Source of the DNA: Kaistia geumhonensis
Lineage (GTDB): Bacteria; Pseudomonadota; Alphaproteobacteria; Rhizobiales; Kaistiaceae
Direction of reading: 5' to 3'
Length of the DNA: 64,000 bases
NCBI RefSeq assembly: GCF_030815145.1
Contig: NZ_JAUSWJ010000001.1
Location: 4,082,501-4,146,500, forward strand
Shown: one piece after another, positions 8,235 through 17,783 of the stretch
Layout: every line of letters begins with the position of its first letter
Position numbering within the stretch: the first letter of the stretch is position 1
The notes under the pieces: generated by a model
What the model saw: only the letters and a program-made list of their open reading frames with translations
Told to the model about the DNA's origin: nothing
Databases searched by the model: none
Program-made: the position numbers and the translations under genes

Positions 8235-9197
8235 ATGATCAGGTCAGCATCCGATCCGGGGGCGATCGCGGAGGCGGTCGCGGTGCTCGTCGCCGGCGGG
8301 CTCGTCGGCATGCCGACCGAGACCGTCTACGGGCTCGCGGCCGATGCCGGAAACGGCGAGGCCGTCGCCCGCATCTATGCCGCCAAGGGCAGGCCGCGAT
8401 TCAACCCGCTCATCGCGCATGTCGCCGATCTTGCGGCCGCCGATCCGCTCGCGCTGTTCGATCCGCTGTCGCGCCGTCTCGCCGAGGCGTTCTGGCCCGG
8501 CCCGCTGACGCTCGTTCTGCCGAAGCGCGCGGATGCGCCGCTCTCCGATCTCGCGACAGCCGGTCTCGACACCGTCGCGATCCGCGTGCCGGCCCATCCC
8601 GTCGCGCATGCGCTGCTCGAAGCATTCGGCGGCCCGCTGGCGGCGCCGAGCGCCAACCGGTCGGGCCATGTTAGCCCGACCAGCGCCGCGCATGTCGCGG
8701 CGGACCTCGGTGAGCGCGTCGGAATCATCCTCGACGCCGGCCCGACGCGTGTCGGCGTCGAATCGACGATCCTGAAGGTCGAAGCCGACCGCGTGGTGCT
8801 GCTTCGGGCCGGCGGCCTCGCCCGGTCCGCGATCGAGGCGGTGACGGGGCGTCCGCTCCTCGCGCGGACCCATGCCGAGGCCGCGCCAGTCGCGCCCGGC
8901 ATGCTCGCCTCCCATTATGCTCCCACCGCCGCCGTGCGCCTCGATGTCGACCGCGTCGAGCCGGGCGAGGCGCTGATCGCCTTCGGCCCGGACCTCCCGC
9001 GGGGTGCCGACGGCGCGGTGGCAGTTGTCAATCTCAGCGCGCGGGGCGATGTCGTCGAAGCCGCGGCGCGCCTCTTCGCCGCGCTGCGCGAGCTCGACGG
9101 GCTCTCGGAAACGATCGCTGTCGCGCCGATCCCGCACGAAGGCCTCGGCGAGGCGATCCGAGATCGTCTCGCCCGCGCCGCCGCCCCGCGTCCCTGA
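8235..9197 (+). CDS. L-threonylcarbamoyladenylate synthase, Sua5 type
   Basis: A 320-residue enzyme that makes threonylcarbamoyl-AMP from threonine, bicarbonate and ATP for the universal t6A37 modification of ANN-decoding tRNAs. The YrdC domain (about 1-205) has PTETVYGLAADA, KGRPRFNPLIAHV, the SANRSG motif and VESTI; the interdomain linker APGMLASHYAP and the C-terminal Sua5 domain follow. Full-length Sua5 is usual in alphaproteobacteria. The start is uncertain: ATG 8211 in the same frame adds eight residues but lies against a palindrome. Confidence 0.93.
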   Translation: MIRSASDPGAIAEAVAVLVAGGLVGMPTETVYGLAADAGNGEAVARIYAAKGRPRFNPLIAHVADLAAADPLALFDPLSRRLAEAFWPGPLTLVLPKRADAPLSDLATAGLDTVAIRVPAHPVAHALLEAFGGPLAAPSANRSGHVSPTSAAHVAADLGERVGIILDAGPTRVGVESTILKVEADRVVLLRAGGLARSAIEAVTGRPLLARTHAEAAPVAPGMLASHYAPTAAVRLDVDRVEPGEALIAFGPDLPRGADGAVAVVNLSARGDVVEAAARLFAALRELDGLSETIAVAPIPHEGLGEAIRDRLARAAAPRP

Positions 9198-9200
9198 GAA

Positions 9201-10175
9201 TCAGGCGCCGTATTCGGGTCCGCGCACCGATGCGTGGCCGGCTTCGCGCCAGCGTCGCATCAGCGCCTCGAAATCGGGATCGATCTCGTCGGGCAGCATC
9301 AGCTTCAGCGCGACCAGAAGGTCACCGTGACCGCCGAGCGCCGTCGGAAGTCCCTTGCCCTTCAGCCGCATCAGCCGGCCGCCATTGGAGCCGGCCGGGA
9401 CGGTCATGGTGACGGGGCCGCCCAGCGTCGGCACGCGCACCTTGGCGCCGAGAACCGCCTCGTCGAGCGAGACCGGCAGCTCGATCCGAAGATTGTCGCC
9501 CTCGACCTTGAAGAGCGGATGCGGAACGAACTCGACGGTCACCATCGCGTCGCCGGTCGGGCCGCCGTCGGGTGATGCCCAGCCCTGACCGCGCAGGCGA
9601 ATCTGCTTGCCGGACCGCGTGCCGGCGGGAATCGAGACTTCCAGCGTGCGGCCCGTCGGCAGCTCGACCTGCACCTTTTCGCCGAGCATCAGCTGCTCAA
9701 GCGTCACGGCGACGGTCGCCTGCACGTCCTCGCCGGCCGTGCGCGGCGCCTGCGGCCGCGGACCGCCGCGGCGAGCGCCGAAACCGGCCCGGTTGGAAAA
9801 GCCGGACAGGATCTCCGAGAGGATGTCGTCGTCGCCGGCGCCCTGTCCCGCGCCGCCCTGGCTCGTCCAGCGGAAGCTCTGCGCGCCCGGACCGGGGCGC
9901 GGACCCCGCGACGAGAAGCCCTGGAAATCCTCGAAACCACCCTGGAAGCGCGGCTTGCCCTCGGCGTCGATCTCGCCGCGATCGAACTTGCCGCGCTTTT
10001 CCTTGTCGCCCACGATCTCATAGGCGGCGTTGATCTCGGCGAAGCGCTCCTGGGCCTTCGGGTCGTCCTGGTTGCTGTCCGGATGCGACGCCTTGGCGAG
10101 CTTCCGGAACGCCTTCTTGATTTCGGCCTCGCTCGCCGTCTTCGCGACGCCGAGGACCTGATATGGATCTCTCAT
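9201..10175 (-). CDS. DnaJ C-terminal domain protein, CbpA-like J-domain co-chaperone
   Basis: A 324-residue Hsp40. Residues 1-65 form the J domain with DPYQVLGV and the HPD tripeptide (ASHPDSNQ) that stimulates DnaK. A Gly/Phe/Arg-rich linker follows (about 75-130), then the two beta-rich substrate-binding domains, with EDVQATVAVTLEQLMLGEKV and PGDAMVTVE-like segments. There is no cysteine-rich zinc finger, so it belongs with CbpA-type rather than classical DnaJ. ATG 10175 has a CAGGGGG ribosome site; the upstream ATG at 10214 has no match to the family. It is convergent with the Sua5 gene, three bases apart. Confidence 0.92.
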   Translation of the reverse strand: MRDPYQVLGVAKTASEAEIKKAFRKLAKASHPDSNQDDPKAQERFAEINAAYEIVGDKEKRGKFDRGEIDAEGKPRFQGGFEDFQGFSSRGPRPGPGAQSFRWTSQGGAGQGAGDDDILSEILSGFSNRAGFGARRGGPRPQAPRTAGEDVQATVAVTLEQLMLGEKVQVELPTGRTLEVSIPAGTRSGKQIRLRGQGWASPDGGPTGDAMVTVEFVPHPLFKVEGDNLRIELPVSLDEAVLGAKVRVPTLGGPVTMTVPAGSNGGRLMRLKGKGLPTALGGHGDLLVALKLMLPDEIDPDFEALMRRWREAGHASVRGPEYGA

Positions 10176-10299
10176 TGAAAACCCCCTGACGGGCAGAATT
10201 CGGTCCCGTTCCAAAGACCCGGGATCGGTGTTTCATATAAGAAGCCGTAGGAATTGATTCCAGTCGAGCGGCGTGTTTCGGCCGTGCTTTTCGGCAGCG

Positions 10300-10758
10300 T
10301 CAGAGCAGCGCCTTGTCGTCGGCCGTCACGTCGTGAAGCTGCCAGCCGCCCTCGCCGCGGCAGGCGCTCGCCTGGTAGCGGCGGACGCCGCGCACGTCGC
10401 TGACGGTGAGAACGAAGGGCCGGCAGGAAAGCCCGTCCTGCGGCCGCATCGCGGCGAGCGGGGCGATGGTGCCGCTGTTGCCGGTATCAGGGTTGGTCCA
10501 GTCGATCTCCGAACCGGCGCCGGCCGTGGCGAGACGCTCCGCCGAGACGGCGCGAATGGCTTCCCAATCGGACGGGTCGAGCGAGGCGACGACGGGGGAG
10601 GGCGCTGCGCTCGGCGGGACGGGGCTCGTCGCCGTCGTCGTGGCTGGCACCGGAGCGATCGAGCCGGTGGTGGTCGTATCCAGCGCATCGCTGCCGAACG
10701 GCGTCAGGCCGCAGCCTGAAAGCGCGAGGCACAGGAATGCGCATCCGAGCCGCTTCAA
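10300..10758 (-). CDS. RT0821/Lpp0805-family surface lipoprotein
   Basis: A 152-residue lipoprotein with lipobox LSGC (lipidated Cys at residue 16). A Thr/Pro/Ala-rich linker (about 28-58) precedes a C-terminal domain with the WTNPDTGNSGTI motif, a CRPF segment and a closing ACRGEGGWQL. This layout matches the small 17-kDa-antigen-like surface proteins of alphaproteobacteria, with one Cys in each half that may form a disulfide. Function is unknown; outer-membrane location is inferred. It is divergent from pdxH. Confidence 0.75.
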   Translation of the reverse strand: MKRLGCAFLCLALSGCGLTPFGSDALDTTTTGSIAPVPATTTATSPVPPSAAPSPVVASLDPSDWEAIRAVSAERLATAGAGSEIDWTNPDTGNSGTIAPLAAMRPQDGLSCRPFVLTVSDVRGVRRYQASACRGEGGWQLHDVTADDKALL

Positions 10759-10899
10759 AGGTGACCACCGCTAGGCAGGCCGATGAACCCGATCAGGGTT
10801 CGGCTGGCGATCGGGCTGGCACCCGCTATATCTGTCGTCAGTCGCGGCACGCACGCACCTCGCGGGAGTGGCGCAAGCATCGACGGATCGGGGTTAAGA

Positions 10900-11502
10900 A
10901 TGAGTGACTTCACGGAAGCGGGCGATCCCTTCGGTCTGTTCGCCGCCTGGCTTCTCGAGGCGGAGAAGAGCGAGCCGAATGACCCTAACGCCATGGCGCT
11001 GGCGACCGTCGACGAGGACGGTCTTCCCGATGTGCGCATGGTGCTCCTGAAGGATTTCGACGGAGACGGGTTCGTCTTCTACACGAATTGCGAGAGCGCC
11101 AAGGGCCGCGAACTCATCGCACAGCCCAAGGCGGCGCTGCTCTTCCACTGGAAGTCGCTGCGCCGTCAGGTGCGTGTGCGCGGACCGGTCGAACAGGTGA
11201 CCGCGGCCGAGGCCGACGCCTATTTCGCGACTCGGCCCCGCCACAGCCGGCTCGGCGCCTGGGCCTCGCAGCAGTCGCGCCCGCTCGAATCGCGCTTCGC
11301 GCTCGAAAAGGCCGTCGCGCTCGTCGCGGCGCGCTATCCGATCGGCGAGGTTCCGCGCCCGCCGCACTGGTCGGGCTTCCGCATCCGCCCGCAGCAGATC
11401 GAGTTCTGGAAGGACGGCGCCTTCCGCCTGCATGACCGCGTGTTGTTCACGCGATCGTCGACCGACGCCGAAGGGTGGCAGAGCCAGCGGCTCTACCCCT
11501 GA
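10900..11502 (+). CDS. pdxH: Pyridoxamine 5'-phosphate oxidase
   Basis: A 200-residue FMN enzyme that oxidises pyridoxamine or pyridoxine 5'-phosphate to PLP in the cytoplasm. The FMN and substrate motifs are in order: [69 protein letters not shown] and the closing RLYP. The ATG at 10900 gives the normal length; the GC-rich upstream extension to 10783 has no family match. PLP is the cofactor of ThrC and GcvPA/GcvPB elsewhere in the window. Confidence 0.97.
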   Translation: MSDFTEAGDPFGLFAAWLLEAEKSEPNDPNAMALATVDEDGLPDVRMVLLKDFDGDGFVFYTNCESAKGRELIAQPKAALLFHWKSLRRQVRVRGPVEQVTAAEADAYFATRPRHSRLGAWASQQSRPLESRFALEKAVALVAARYPIGEVPRPPHWSGFRIRPQQIEFWKDGAFRLHDRVLFTRSSTDAEGWQSQRLYP

Positions 11503-11538
11503 GGTTCGACCCTCCGGTTCGCGAAGGCCGGCGGCCTG

Positions 11539-11937
11539 CTACTGGAGCCGCCGCCAGCTGATCGACTTGCACGCGAGCCCCGCGAGCAGGCAGCCGCGGC
11601 TGCTGAGCAGGTTCGGCTTGACGTCGATCTCCATCGAATAGGTCAGCTTGCGGCGCTTGTCATAGGCCTTGCCGGCATAGCGCTTCTCGCTCTCCGGCTT
11701 CACCATCATGACGAGCGTGTCGCCGACCGCTTCGTCCTTCCGGCCCGGCTTCACCCAGATATTGGTCGCACAGACATTCGCGCCGCAGGGTTCGATGCGG
11801 ACATGGGCGTTGCCGTCGCCGCGCGCCCAGACGCCGGTGATCGGCGTCGCGGCTTCAGTTGCGATGGGCGCCAGAAGCGCCAAGGGGAGGGCAGCGAGGG
11901 CGGAGCTGAAGAGGGAAGGGGCGATGGTGCGGAACAT
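11539..11937 (-). CDS. DUF2147 domain protein, exported
   Basis: A 132-residue protein with a Sec signal peptide (hydrophobic residues 8-28, cleavage probably after EAA). The mature domain has ITGVWARGDGNAHVRIEPCG at its start and a TYSMEIDV and GCLLAGLACKS ending, as in DUF2147 lipocalin-like periplasmic proteins. Four Cys residues may form two disulfides. The function of the family is unknown. It is convergent with pdxH. Confidence 0.82.
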   Translation of the reverse strand: MFRTIAPSLFSSALAALPLALLAPIATEAATPITGVWARGDGNAHVRIEPCGANVCATNIWVKPGRKDEAVGDTLVMMVKPESEKRYAGKAYDKRRKLTYSMEIDVKPNLLSSRGCLLAGLACKSISWRRLQ

Positions 11938-11973
11938 CGGGGGCCTCCGGGCAATCGGCGTCGAACATCTCTG

Positions 11974-11993
11974 CGAGCCGCGCGCGCGGCTCG
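11974..11993. repeat. 20-bp perfect palindrome between DUF2147 and tldD
   Basis: A perfect GC-only palindrome (CGAGCCGCGC and its complement) lies about 70 bases past the tldD stop. It could end the tldD transcript, but no T-run follows on the minus strand, so a rho-independent terminator is not demonstrated. Confidence 0.35.
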
Positions 11994-12063
11994 GCTTCCG
12001 CTTGAGAAAGATGTGCGACGTTCCGCCGCCGGCAAGGGGGAGCCCCGCCGATCTCGTGTTCCG

Positions 12064-13488
12064 TCAGGTCGCCGTGCCGCCGACGGTGATCTGGTCGATC
12101 CGGAGCGTCGGCTGGCCGACGCCGACCGGGACGCCCTGGCCGCGCTTGCCGCAGGTGCCGATGCCGAGATCGAGCTGCATGTCGTTGCCGACCATCGAGA
12201 CGCGGCGCATCGCCTCCGGTCCGTTGCCGATCAGCATGGCGCCCTTCACCGGCGCGCCGATGCGGCCGTTCTCGATCATATACGCCTCGGTCGAGGAGAA
12301 CACGAACTTGCCGCTCGTGATGTCGACCTGGCCGCCGCCGAACGAGACCATGTAGAGGCCGTTCTTCACCGAACCGAGGATTTCGGCTGGATCATGGGCG
12401 CCGCCGAGCATGATCGTGTTGGTCATGCGCGGCATCGGCACATGGGCGTAGGACTGGCGGCGGCCGTTGCCGGTCGGCGCGACGCCCATCAGCCGGGCGT
12501 TCTGGCGGTCCTGCATGTAGCCGACCAGGATGCCGTCCTCGATCAGCGTCGTCGCCTGGGTGGGCGTGCCCTCGTCGTCGAAGGAGAGGGAACCGCGGCG
12601 GTCGAGGATCGTGCCGTCGTCGACGACCGTCACGCCCTTCGCCGCCACCTGCTGGCCCATCAGCCCGGCAAAGGCGCTTTCGCCGCGGCGGTTGAAATCG
12701 CCTTCGAGACCGTGGCCGACCGCCTCGTGCAGCATGACGCCCGGCCAGCCGGGACCGAGCACGACGTCGAAGGTTCCGGCAGGGGCGGGGATGGCCTCGA
12801 GATTGACCAGCGCCTGGCGCAGGGCCTCGTCGGCCGCATGCTGCCACGATCCGGTCGCCACGAAGGCGCCGAACGCCTCGCGGCCGCCCATGCCGTAGGA
12901 GCCCTGCTCCTGCCGGTCACCGTCGCCGGCGACGATCGAGACGTTGATGCGCACGAGCGGGCGGATGTCGCGGCGGAAGGTGCCGTCCGGCCGCAGGATC
13001 TCCACGACCTGCCAGGAGCCCGCCAGCGAGGCGCTGACCTGCCGCACGCGCGGATCCTTCGCCCGCGCATAGGCATCGATCTCCTCGAGCAGGCGCACCT
13101 TCTCGGCGAAGCTCGGGCTGCCGAGCGGGTTCTCGTCTGTATAGAGGCGGCGGTTGGTGCCGGCCGGCGCTTCCGCCAGCGTGCCGGACCGGCCAGCCTT
13201 CACCGATGCGACAGCCTCGCCGGCGCGGCGGATGGCGTCGATGGACACCTCGCCGGAATGCGCATAGCCGACCGCCTCGCCGGCGACGGCCCGAAGGCCG
13301 AAGCCCTGCCGCGAATCGTAGCTGGCGCTGGACAGGCGGCCGTTGTCGAAGAGCAGGCCCTCGCTCTCGGCATATTCGAGATAGAGCTCGCCGTCGTCGG
13401 CACCGGCGAGCGCCTCGCCCACGACACTCTCGGCTTCCGCCCGATCAAGACCGGCGCGCGCGAGGATGGAGAGATGTTCGTCGGCCAT
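12064..13488 (-). CDS. tldD: Metalloprotease TldD
   Basis: A 474-residue zinc protease that works with TldE (PmbA) to degrade unfolded peptides; in enterobacteria it matures microcin B17 and breaks down CcdA. The zinc site HEAVGHGLEGD contains HExxxH. Other family stretches are DDEGTPTQATTLIEDGIL, GNGRRQSYAHVPMPRMTNT and SGKFVFSSTEAYMIENG. I start at the Met before ADEHLSIL, with a CAGGAG site upstream. The tldE partner is not in this window. tldD next to the cox genes is a conserved rhizobial arrangement. Confidence 0.96.
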   Translation of the reverse strand: MADEHLSILARAGLDRAEAESVVGEALAGADDGELYLEYAESEGLLFDNGRLSSASYDSRQGFGLRAVAGEAVGYAHSGEVSIDAIRRAGEAVASVKAGRSGTLAEAPAGTNRRLYTDENPLGSPSFAEKVRLLEEIDAYARAKDPRVRQVSASLAGSWQVVEILRPDGTFRRDIRPLVRINVSIVAGDGDRQEQGSYGMGGREAFGAFVATGSWQHAADEALRQALVNLEAIPAPAGTFDVVLGPGWPGVMLHEAVGHGLEGDFNRRGESAFAGLMGQQVAAKGVTVVDDGTILDRRGSLSFDDEGTPTQATTLIEDGILVGYMQDRQNARLMGVAPTGNGRRQSYAHVPMPRMTNTIMLGGAHDPAEILGSVKNGLYMVSFGGGQVDITSGKFVFSSTEAYMIENGRIGAPVKGAMLIGNGPEAMRRVSMVGNDMQLDLGIGTCGKRGQGVPVGVGQPTLRIDQITVGGTAT

Positions 13489-13596
13489 GGGAAACTCCAG
13501 GAGGTCGGGCGGCGCGCGCAATCGGCGGGGCCGCGAAAGGTCAGACCGGTCAGATAGGGAAGGCGAGGGGCTTTCGCATCCCCGGCGGCGGGCAGC

Positions 13597-14208
13597 TCAG
13601 TAGAGCGCCTGACGATAGCGGGCGAGCATGACGTCCTGCGTCTCGGGCGGATCGAGGGATCGGGTCTGGTCCCTGATCATCTCGCCCATGGTCGGCAGGC
13701 GGCTGCGCTCGACACGGCTTTCTTCGGCCCACAGCTTCGAGCGCATCAACGCCTTGCCGCACTGGAGATAGGCTTCGCGCACCGTGACGACGAGAACCGT
13801 GAGCGGCGGGCGGCCATTGATCGCATGCGCCGTCCGGAGCGCCATGTCGTCCTCGATCACCGCCGTGCCGTTGACGCGCAGCGTCTCGTCGAAGCCGGGG
13901 ATCAGGAAGAGAAGACCGATGCCCGGCCGCTCGACGAGGTTCGAGAGCGAATCGACGCGGCCATTGCCGGGCCGGTCGGGAATGACCAGCGTCTTCTCAT
14001 CGGCGACGGCGACGAATCCCGGATGGTCGCCGCGCGGCGTCGCGTCGCCGAGCCCGTCCGGCCCCTGGGTCGACAGGACGAGGAAAGGCGACAGCGCGAT
14101 GAAGGCGCGGCAATGCGCGTCGACATGGTCGAGCTGCTTGGCGAGCGAGCGCGGGGAGGGCGCGCCGTAGAGCGCCCGCAGGGAATCGGCCGAGGTGATC
14201 GCCGCCAT
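13597..14208 (-). CDS. Pyridoxamine 5'-phosphate oxidase-fold protein, putative FMN-dependent
   Basis: A 203-residue split-barrel protein of the PNPOx-like superfamily (MSMEG_1061-like). Visible family stretches are SPFLVLSTQGPDGLGDATPRG, NGRVDSLSNLVERPGIGLLF, FDETLRVNGTA and a C-terminal TMGEMIRDQT. It does not have the PdxH substrate motifs and is not a PLP synthase. Related proteins bind FMN or F420 and reduce small molecules; its substrate is unknown. It lies between ialB and tldD on the same strand, so the three may be co-transcribed. Confidence 0.85.
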   Translation of the reverse strand: MAAITSADSLRALYGAPSPRSLAKQLDHVDAHCRAFIALSPFLVLSTQGPDGLGDATPRGDHPGFVAVADEKTLVIPDRPGNGRVDSLSNLVERPGIGLLFLIPGFDETLRVNGTAVIEDDMALRTAHAINGRPPLTVLVVTVREAYLQCGKALMRSKLWAEESRVERSRLPTMGEMIRDQTRSLDPPETQDVMLARYRQALY

Positions 14209-14220
14209 CGCCGGCCTCCG

Positions 14221-14829
14221 TCAGGGCAGCGCGTCGAAGCCGGGGCCGAAGCCGTTCAGCGAGATCGGGATGCCGATGCCCTCTTCCGGCGTCTGGAAGA
14301 TCACGAAGGTCGCCATCTTCCCGTTCCGGAGCTTCTGGATGAGGTTGTCGTCGAGAATCACCTCGGCGAGACAGCCGTCCGGAAGGCAGCGGACGAAGCC
14401 TGCGCGGCCCATCTCGTTGTTGTCGATCTTGAGGCCGAGACCGGACGGCAGCAGAACGCCGAGCGGCGCCAGGATGCGCATCACCTTGGCCTTCTTGTCG
14501 GCCGTCTTCAGGACGATGACCGAGAGGCCGACATTGTCGCGGTCCTCGGCGGTCACGAACTGCATCATCGAGCAGATGTCCTCCTGGGCGCCCGGCGGCC
14601 GGTCGCAGCGGGTCTCCCAGTCGCCATGCATGCCCTTGGACACGCCCTGCGCGAGTGCCGGGGCCGGGACCGCGAGCGGCGCGAGCGCGAGCCCGAGCAC
14701 GGCGGCGAGGCCCGCGAGGCGCGCGGCCGAGCCCTTCGCGCGGGAACCGGATTCCTTCGCGCGGTTGCCCCTGGCGCGGCTGTTGGAAAGGGTGATGGTC
14801 AAGGGGTCGATCTCCTGGAATCCAGCCAT
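14221..14829 (-). CDS. Invasion-associated locus B (IalB) family protein
   Basis: A 202-residue exported protein. A long basic N-terminus and a hydrophobic stretch (about 38-60, ending PALA) form a signal sequence. The mature domain starts with GDWETRCDRPP and contains ICSMMQFV and GFVRCLPDGCLAEV, giving the four conserved cysteines of the IalB family. In Bartonella IalB promotes invasion of red cells, but the family is widespread in free-living Rhizobiales, where its role is unknown. An upstream ATG-proximal extension of about 30 residues may be untranslated. It is divergent from ctaC. Confidence 0.88.
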   Translation of the reverse strand: MAGFQEIDPLTITLSNSRARGNRAKESGSRAKGSAARLAGLAAVLGLALAPLAVPAPALAQGVSKGMHGDWETRCDRPPGAQEDICSMMQFVTAEDRDNVGLSVIVLKTADKKAKVMRILAPLGVLLPSGLGLKIDNNEMGRAGFVRCLPDGCLAEVILDDNLIQKLRNGKMATFVIFQTPEEGIGIPISLNGFGPGFDALP

Positions 14830-15094
14830 TTGCGAGCCGCGCCGGTCATGGCGCGCGCCCTTCGCCGCAGCCGCTTCGGGAGGTGGCCGCGGGCGCGATT
14901 TGCCGCATCATTTCTCACGATCCACCGTTGCGAGGCAAAGGTCCATGTGGTTTGTCTCGGGCGATGCACGGCAAATCCGCATTCGCCCGTGGAAGCATGC
15001 TGCCTTCGGCCTATACTGTCATTGAAAATGGCGCAACGGAGGCCGAATCTGCGCTCGCTCCGGGGCTGCGATGGAATGAAGAGGGAGTGACGAC

Positions 15095-16018
15095 GTGACG
15101 AAGGCGATGACGCGTCTCGGATCGGGCCTCGGGCTCGGCGGGTCGATCGCGGCGGCCATCGGCGCCATGTCGGGTCCGGCGCAAGCCGCCCAGCCGACGC
15201 CTTGGGCGATGTGGCTTCAGGAGCCGGCTTCGCCGATCATGGAGCGGATCAACGCATTCAACATCGGCATCGTCATCGCGATGGTGCTCGTCGTGCTGCT
15301 GGTGCTGGCGCTGCTCATCTATGTGATGGTCCGCTTCAACGCGAAGGCCAATCCGACCGCGTCGCGCACCTCGCACCACACCATGATCGAGGTCGTCTGG
15401 ACGGTCGCGCCGATCCTGATCCTCATCGGCATCGCCGTGCCGTCCTTCTCGCTGCTCTTCGCGCAGCAGGATCCCGGCCGCATCATCAAGGACTACGATC
15501 CGGCCAAGGTGCTGACCGTCAAGGCGACCGGCATCCAGTGGTACTGGAACTACGAATATCCGGACAACGAGGGCGTCGCGTTCGATTCGACCATGCTCTC
15601 GGACGACCAGATCACCGATCCGGCCACGCAGCCGCGCCTGCTCGCCGTCGACAACGACATGGTGGTGCCGGTCGGAACCGTGGTCCGCATGCAGGTCATC
15701 GGGCAGGACGTCATCCACTCCTTCGCCCTGCCGGCCTTCGGCATCAAGATCGACGCCATTCCCGGCCGTCTCAACGAGACCTGGTTCCTGGCCGAGCGCG
15801 AGGGCGTCTATTACGGCCAGTGCTCCGAACTCTGCGGCATCAACCATGCCTTCATGCCGATCGCCATCCGCGTCGTGAAGCCCGAACAGTTCCAGGCCTG
15901 GGTCACCGCCGCCAAGACCGACCTGCCGGGTGCCTACAAGGCGCTCGACGAGAGCATCAAGGCCGAGGCCGCCAAGGTGGCCGCCGCCGGATCGAGCGTG
16001 GAAGTCGCGACGCGCTGA
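15095..16018 (+). CDS. ctaC: Cytochrome c oxidase subunit II
   Basis: A 307-residue subunit that takes electrons from cytochrome c through the binuclear CuA site. It has a signal peptide ending near GPAQAA, two membrane helices (about 60-85 and 100-120) and a periplasmic cupredoxin domain. The aromatic electron-entry motif GIQWYWNYEYP and the CuA motif GQCSELCGINHAFMPI are intact. The start is GTG at 15095, with GAGGGAG eight bases upstream. A -10-like TATACT occurs at 15012-15017 but I see no convincing -35. It heads the ctaC-D-B-coxF-G-E cluster. Confidence 0.97.
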   Translation: MTKAMTRLGSGLGLGGSIAAAIGAMSGPAQAAQPTPWAMWLQEPASPIMERINAFNIGIVIAMVLVVLLVLALLIYVMVRFNAKANPTASRTSHHTMIEVVWTVAPILILIGIAVPSFSLLFAQQDPGRIIKDYDPAKVLTVKATGIQWYWNYEYPDNEGVAFDSTMLSDDQITDPATQPRLLAVDNDMVVPVGTVVRMQVIGQDVIHSFALPAFGIKIDAIPGRLNETWFLAEREGVYYGQCSELCGINHAFMPIAIRVVKPEQFQAWVTAAKTDLPGAYKALDESIKAEAAKVAAAGSSVEVATR

Positions 16019-16101
16019 TCGAGCGGCGTCGCTGAAACGAACAATGCTCCAGCCTCTTCGGAAGGCCGGGAGCCGAGGACTTGCAAGGAAGGGACAGGGC
16101 C

Positions 16102-17721
16102 ATGGCCACTCATGCCGCCGAGGCTGCGCATGACCACCATCCGACCGGATGGCGTCGCTGGGTCTATTCGACCAACCACAAAGACATCGGCACGATGTAC
16201 CTGATCTTCGCGATCATGTCGGGCATCATCGGTGGCGCGCTGTCGGTCGGCATCCGCATGGAGCTGCAGAATCCCGGCCTGCAGATCTTCGGCAATCCCT
16301 ATGTCTTCAACACCTTTACGACCGCCCACGGCCTGATCATGATCTTCTTCATGGTCATGCCGGCGATGATCGGCGGCTTCGGCAACTGGTTCGTGCCGAT
16401 CATGATCGGAGCGCCCGACATGGCGTTCCCGCGCATGAACAACATCTCGTTCTGGCTGCTGCCGCCCTCGATCCTGCTCCTCGTCATCTCGCTGTTCATG
16501 CCGAGCGCGGCCGGACAGCACGGCGTCGGCGGCGGCTGGACGATCTACCCGCCCTTCTCGGGCTCGGGGCCCGAGGGCCAGCCCGGCCCGGCGATGGATT
16601 TCGCGATCCTCGCCCTGCACATCTCGGGCGCCTCGTCGATCCTCGGCGCGATCAACTTCATCACCACCATCTTCAACATGCGCGCCCCGGGCATGACGCT
16701 GCACAAGATGCCGCTCTTCGCCTGGTCGGTGCTCGTGACCGCGTTCCTGCTGCTGCTGTCGCTGCCCGTCCTCGCCGGCGCGATCACCATGCTGCTGACG
16801 GACCGCAATTTCGGCACCACATTCTTCAAGCCCGATGGCGGCGGTGACCCGATCCTCTTCCAGCACCTGTTCTGGTTCTTCGGCCATCCCGAGGTGTACA
16901 TCCTGATCCTGCCGGGCTTCGGCATCATCAGCCATGTGATCTCGACCTTCTCGAAGAAGCCGATCTTCGGCTATATCGGCATGGCCTATGCCATGGTCGC
17001 CATCGGCGTCGTCGGCTTCGTCGTGTGGGCGCACCACATGTACACGACCGGCCTCTCCTTCGAGACGCAGGCCTATTTCGTCGCCGCCACGATGGTCATC
17101 GCGGTACCGACGGGCATCAAGATCTTCTCCTGGATCGCCACGATGTGGGGCGGCTCGATCGAGTTTCGCGCGCCCATGCTGTGGGCGATCGGCTTCATCT
17201 TCCTGTTCACCGTCGGCGGCGTCACGGGCGTCATGCTCGCCAATGCCGGTCTCGACCGCGTCTTCCAGGACACCTATTTCGTGGTGGCTCATTTCCACTA
17301 CGTGCTGTCGCTGGGCGCCGTGTTTGCGATCTTCGCCGGCTGGTACTACTGGTTCCCGAAGATGTTCGGCTATCTCTACAACGAGAAGATCGCCAAGCTG
17401 CACTTCTGGATCACTTTCATCGGCGTGAACCTCGTCTTCTTCCCGCAGCACTTCCTCGGGCTCGACGGCATGCCGCGCCGCTATGCGGACTATCCGAACG
17501 CCTTCTGGGGCTGGAACTTCGTCTCCTCGATCGGCTCCTACATCTCGGCCTTCGCGGTGCTCGTGTTCCTCTACGGCGTGTACGACGCGTTCCGCCGCAA
17601 GGTCCCGGCGCCCAACAATCCCTGGGGTCCCGGCGCGACGACGCTCGAGTGGCAGCTTTCCTCGCCGCCGCCCTTCCACCAGTGGGAAGTCCTGCCGCGC
17701 ATCGGTGACGTGAAGCACTGA
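16102..17721 (+). CDS. ctaD: Cytochrome c oxidase subunit I
   Basis: The 539-residue catalytic subunit, with twelve membrane helices, carrying heme a, heme a3 and CuB. The heme a ligand is in [10 protein letters not shown], the CuB His and cross-linked Tyr in [11 protein letters not shown], the paired CuB histidines in AHHMYTTG, and the heme a/a3 ligands in [12 protein letters not shown] 16102 has an AGGAAGGGA ribosome site; an ATG seven codons earlier would put that site inside the gene. It reduces oxygen to water and pumps protons across the inner membrane. Confidence 0.98.
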   Translation: MATHAAEAAHDHHPTGWRRWVYSTNHKDIGTMYLIFAIMSGIIGGALSVGIRMELQNPGLQIFGNPYVFNTFTTAHGLIMIFFMVMPAMIGGFGNWFVPIMIGAPDMAFPRMNNISFWLLPPSILLLVISLFMPSAAGQHGVGGGWTIYPPFSGSGPEGQPGPAMDFAILALHISGASSILGAINFITTIFNMRAPGMTLHKMPLFAWSVLVTAFLLLLSLPVLAGAITMLLTDRNFGTTFFKPDGGGDPILFQHLFWFFGHPEVYILILPGFGIISHVISTFSKKPIFGYIGMAYAMVAIGVVGFVVWAHHMYTTGLSFETQAYFVAATMVIAVPTGIKIFSWIATMWGGSIEFRAPMLWAIGFIFLFTVGGVTGVMLANAGLDRVFQDTYFVVAHFHYVLSLGAVFAIFAGWYYWFPKMFGYLYNEKIAKLHFWITFIGVNLVFFPQHFLGLDGMPRRYADYPNAFWGWNFVSSIGSYISAFAVLVFLYGVYDAFRRKVPAPNNPWGPGATTLEWQLSSPPPFHQWEVLPRIGDVKH

Positions 17722-17740
17722 GCGCATCCACGAGGCGATG

Positions 17741-17760
17741 GAGCCGGGTCCGCCCGGCTC
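17741..17760 (+). terminator. Hairpin between ctaD and ctaB
   Basis: GAGCCGGG, loop TCCG, CCCGGCTC: a perfect 8-bp stem followed by CTGCTTTC. The T-run is short, so it is more likely a partial terminator or mRNA-stabilising hairpin that lowers expression of the assembly genes relative to ctaC and ctaD. Confidence 0.5.
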
Positions 17761-17783
17761 CTGCTTTCAATGAACATGGTTTG

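Noticed and set aside
14830-15094. ctaC promoter
   Set aside because: TATACT at 15012-15017 resembles a -10 box but no acceptable -35 lies 15-19 bp upstream; not called as a feature.
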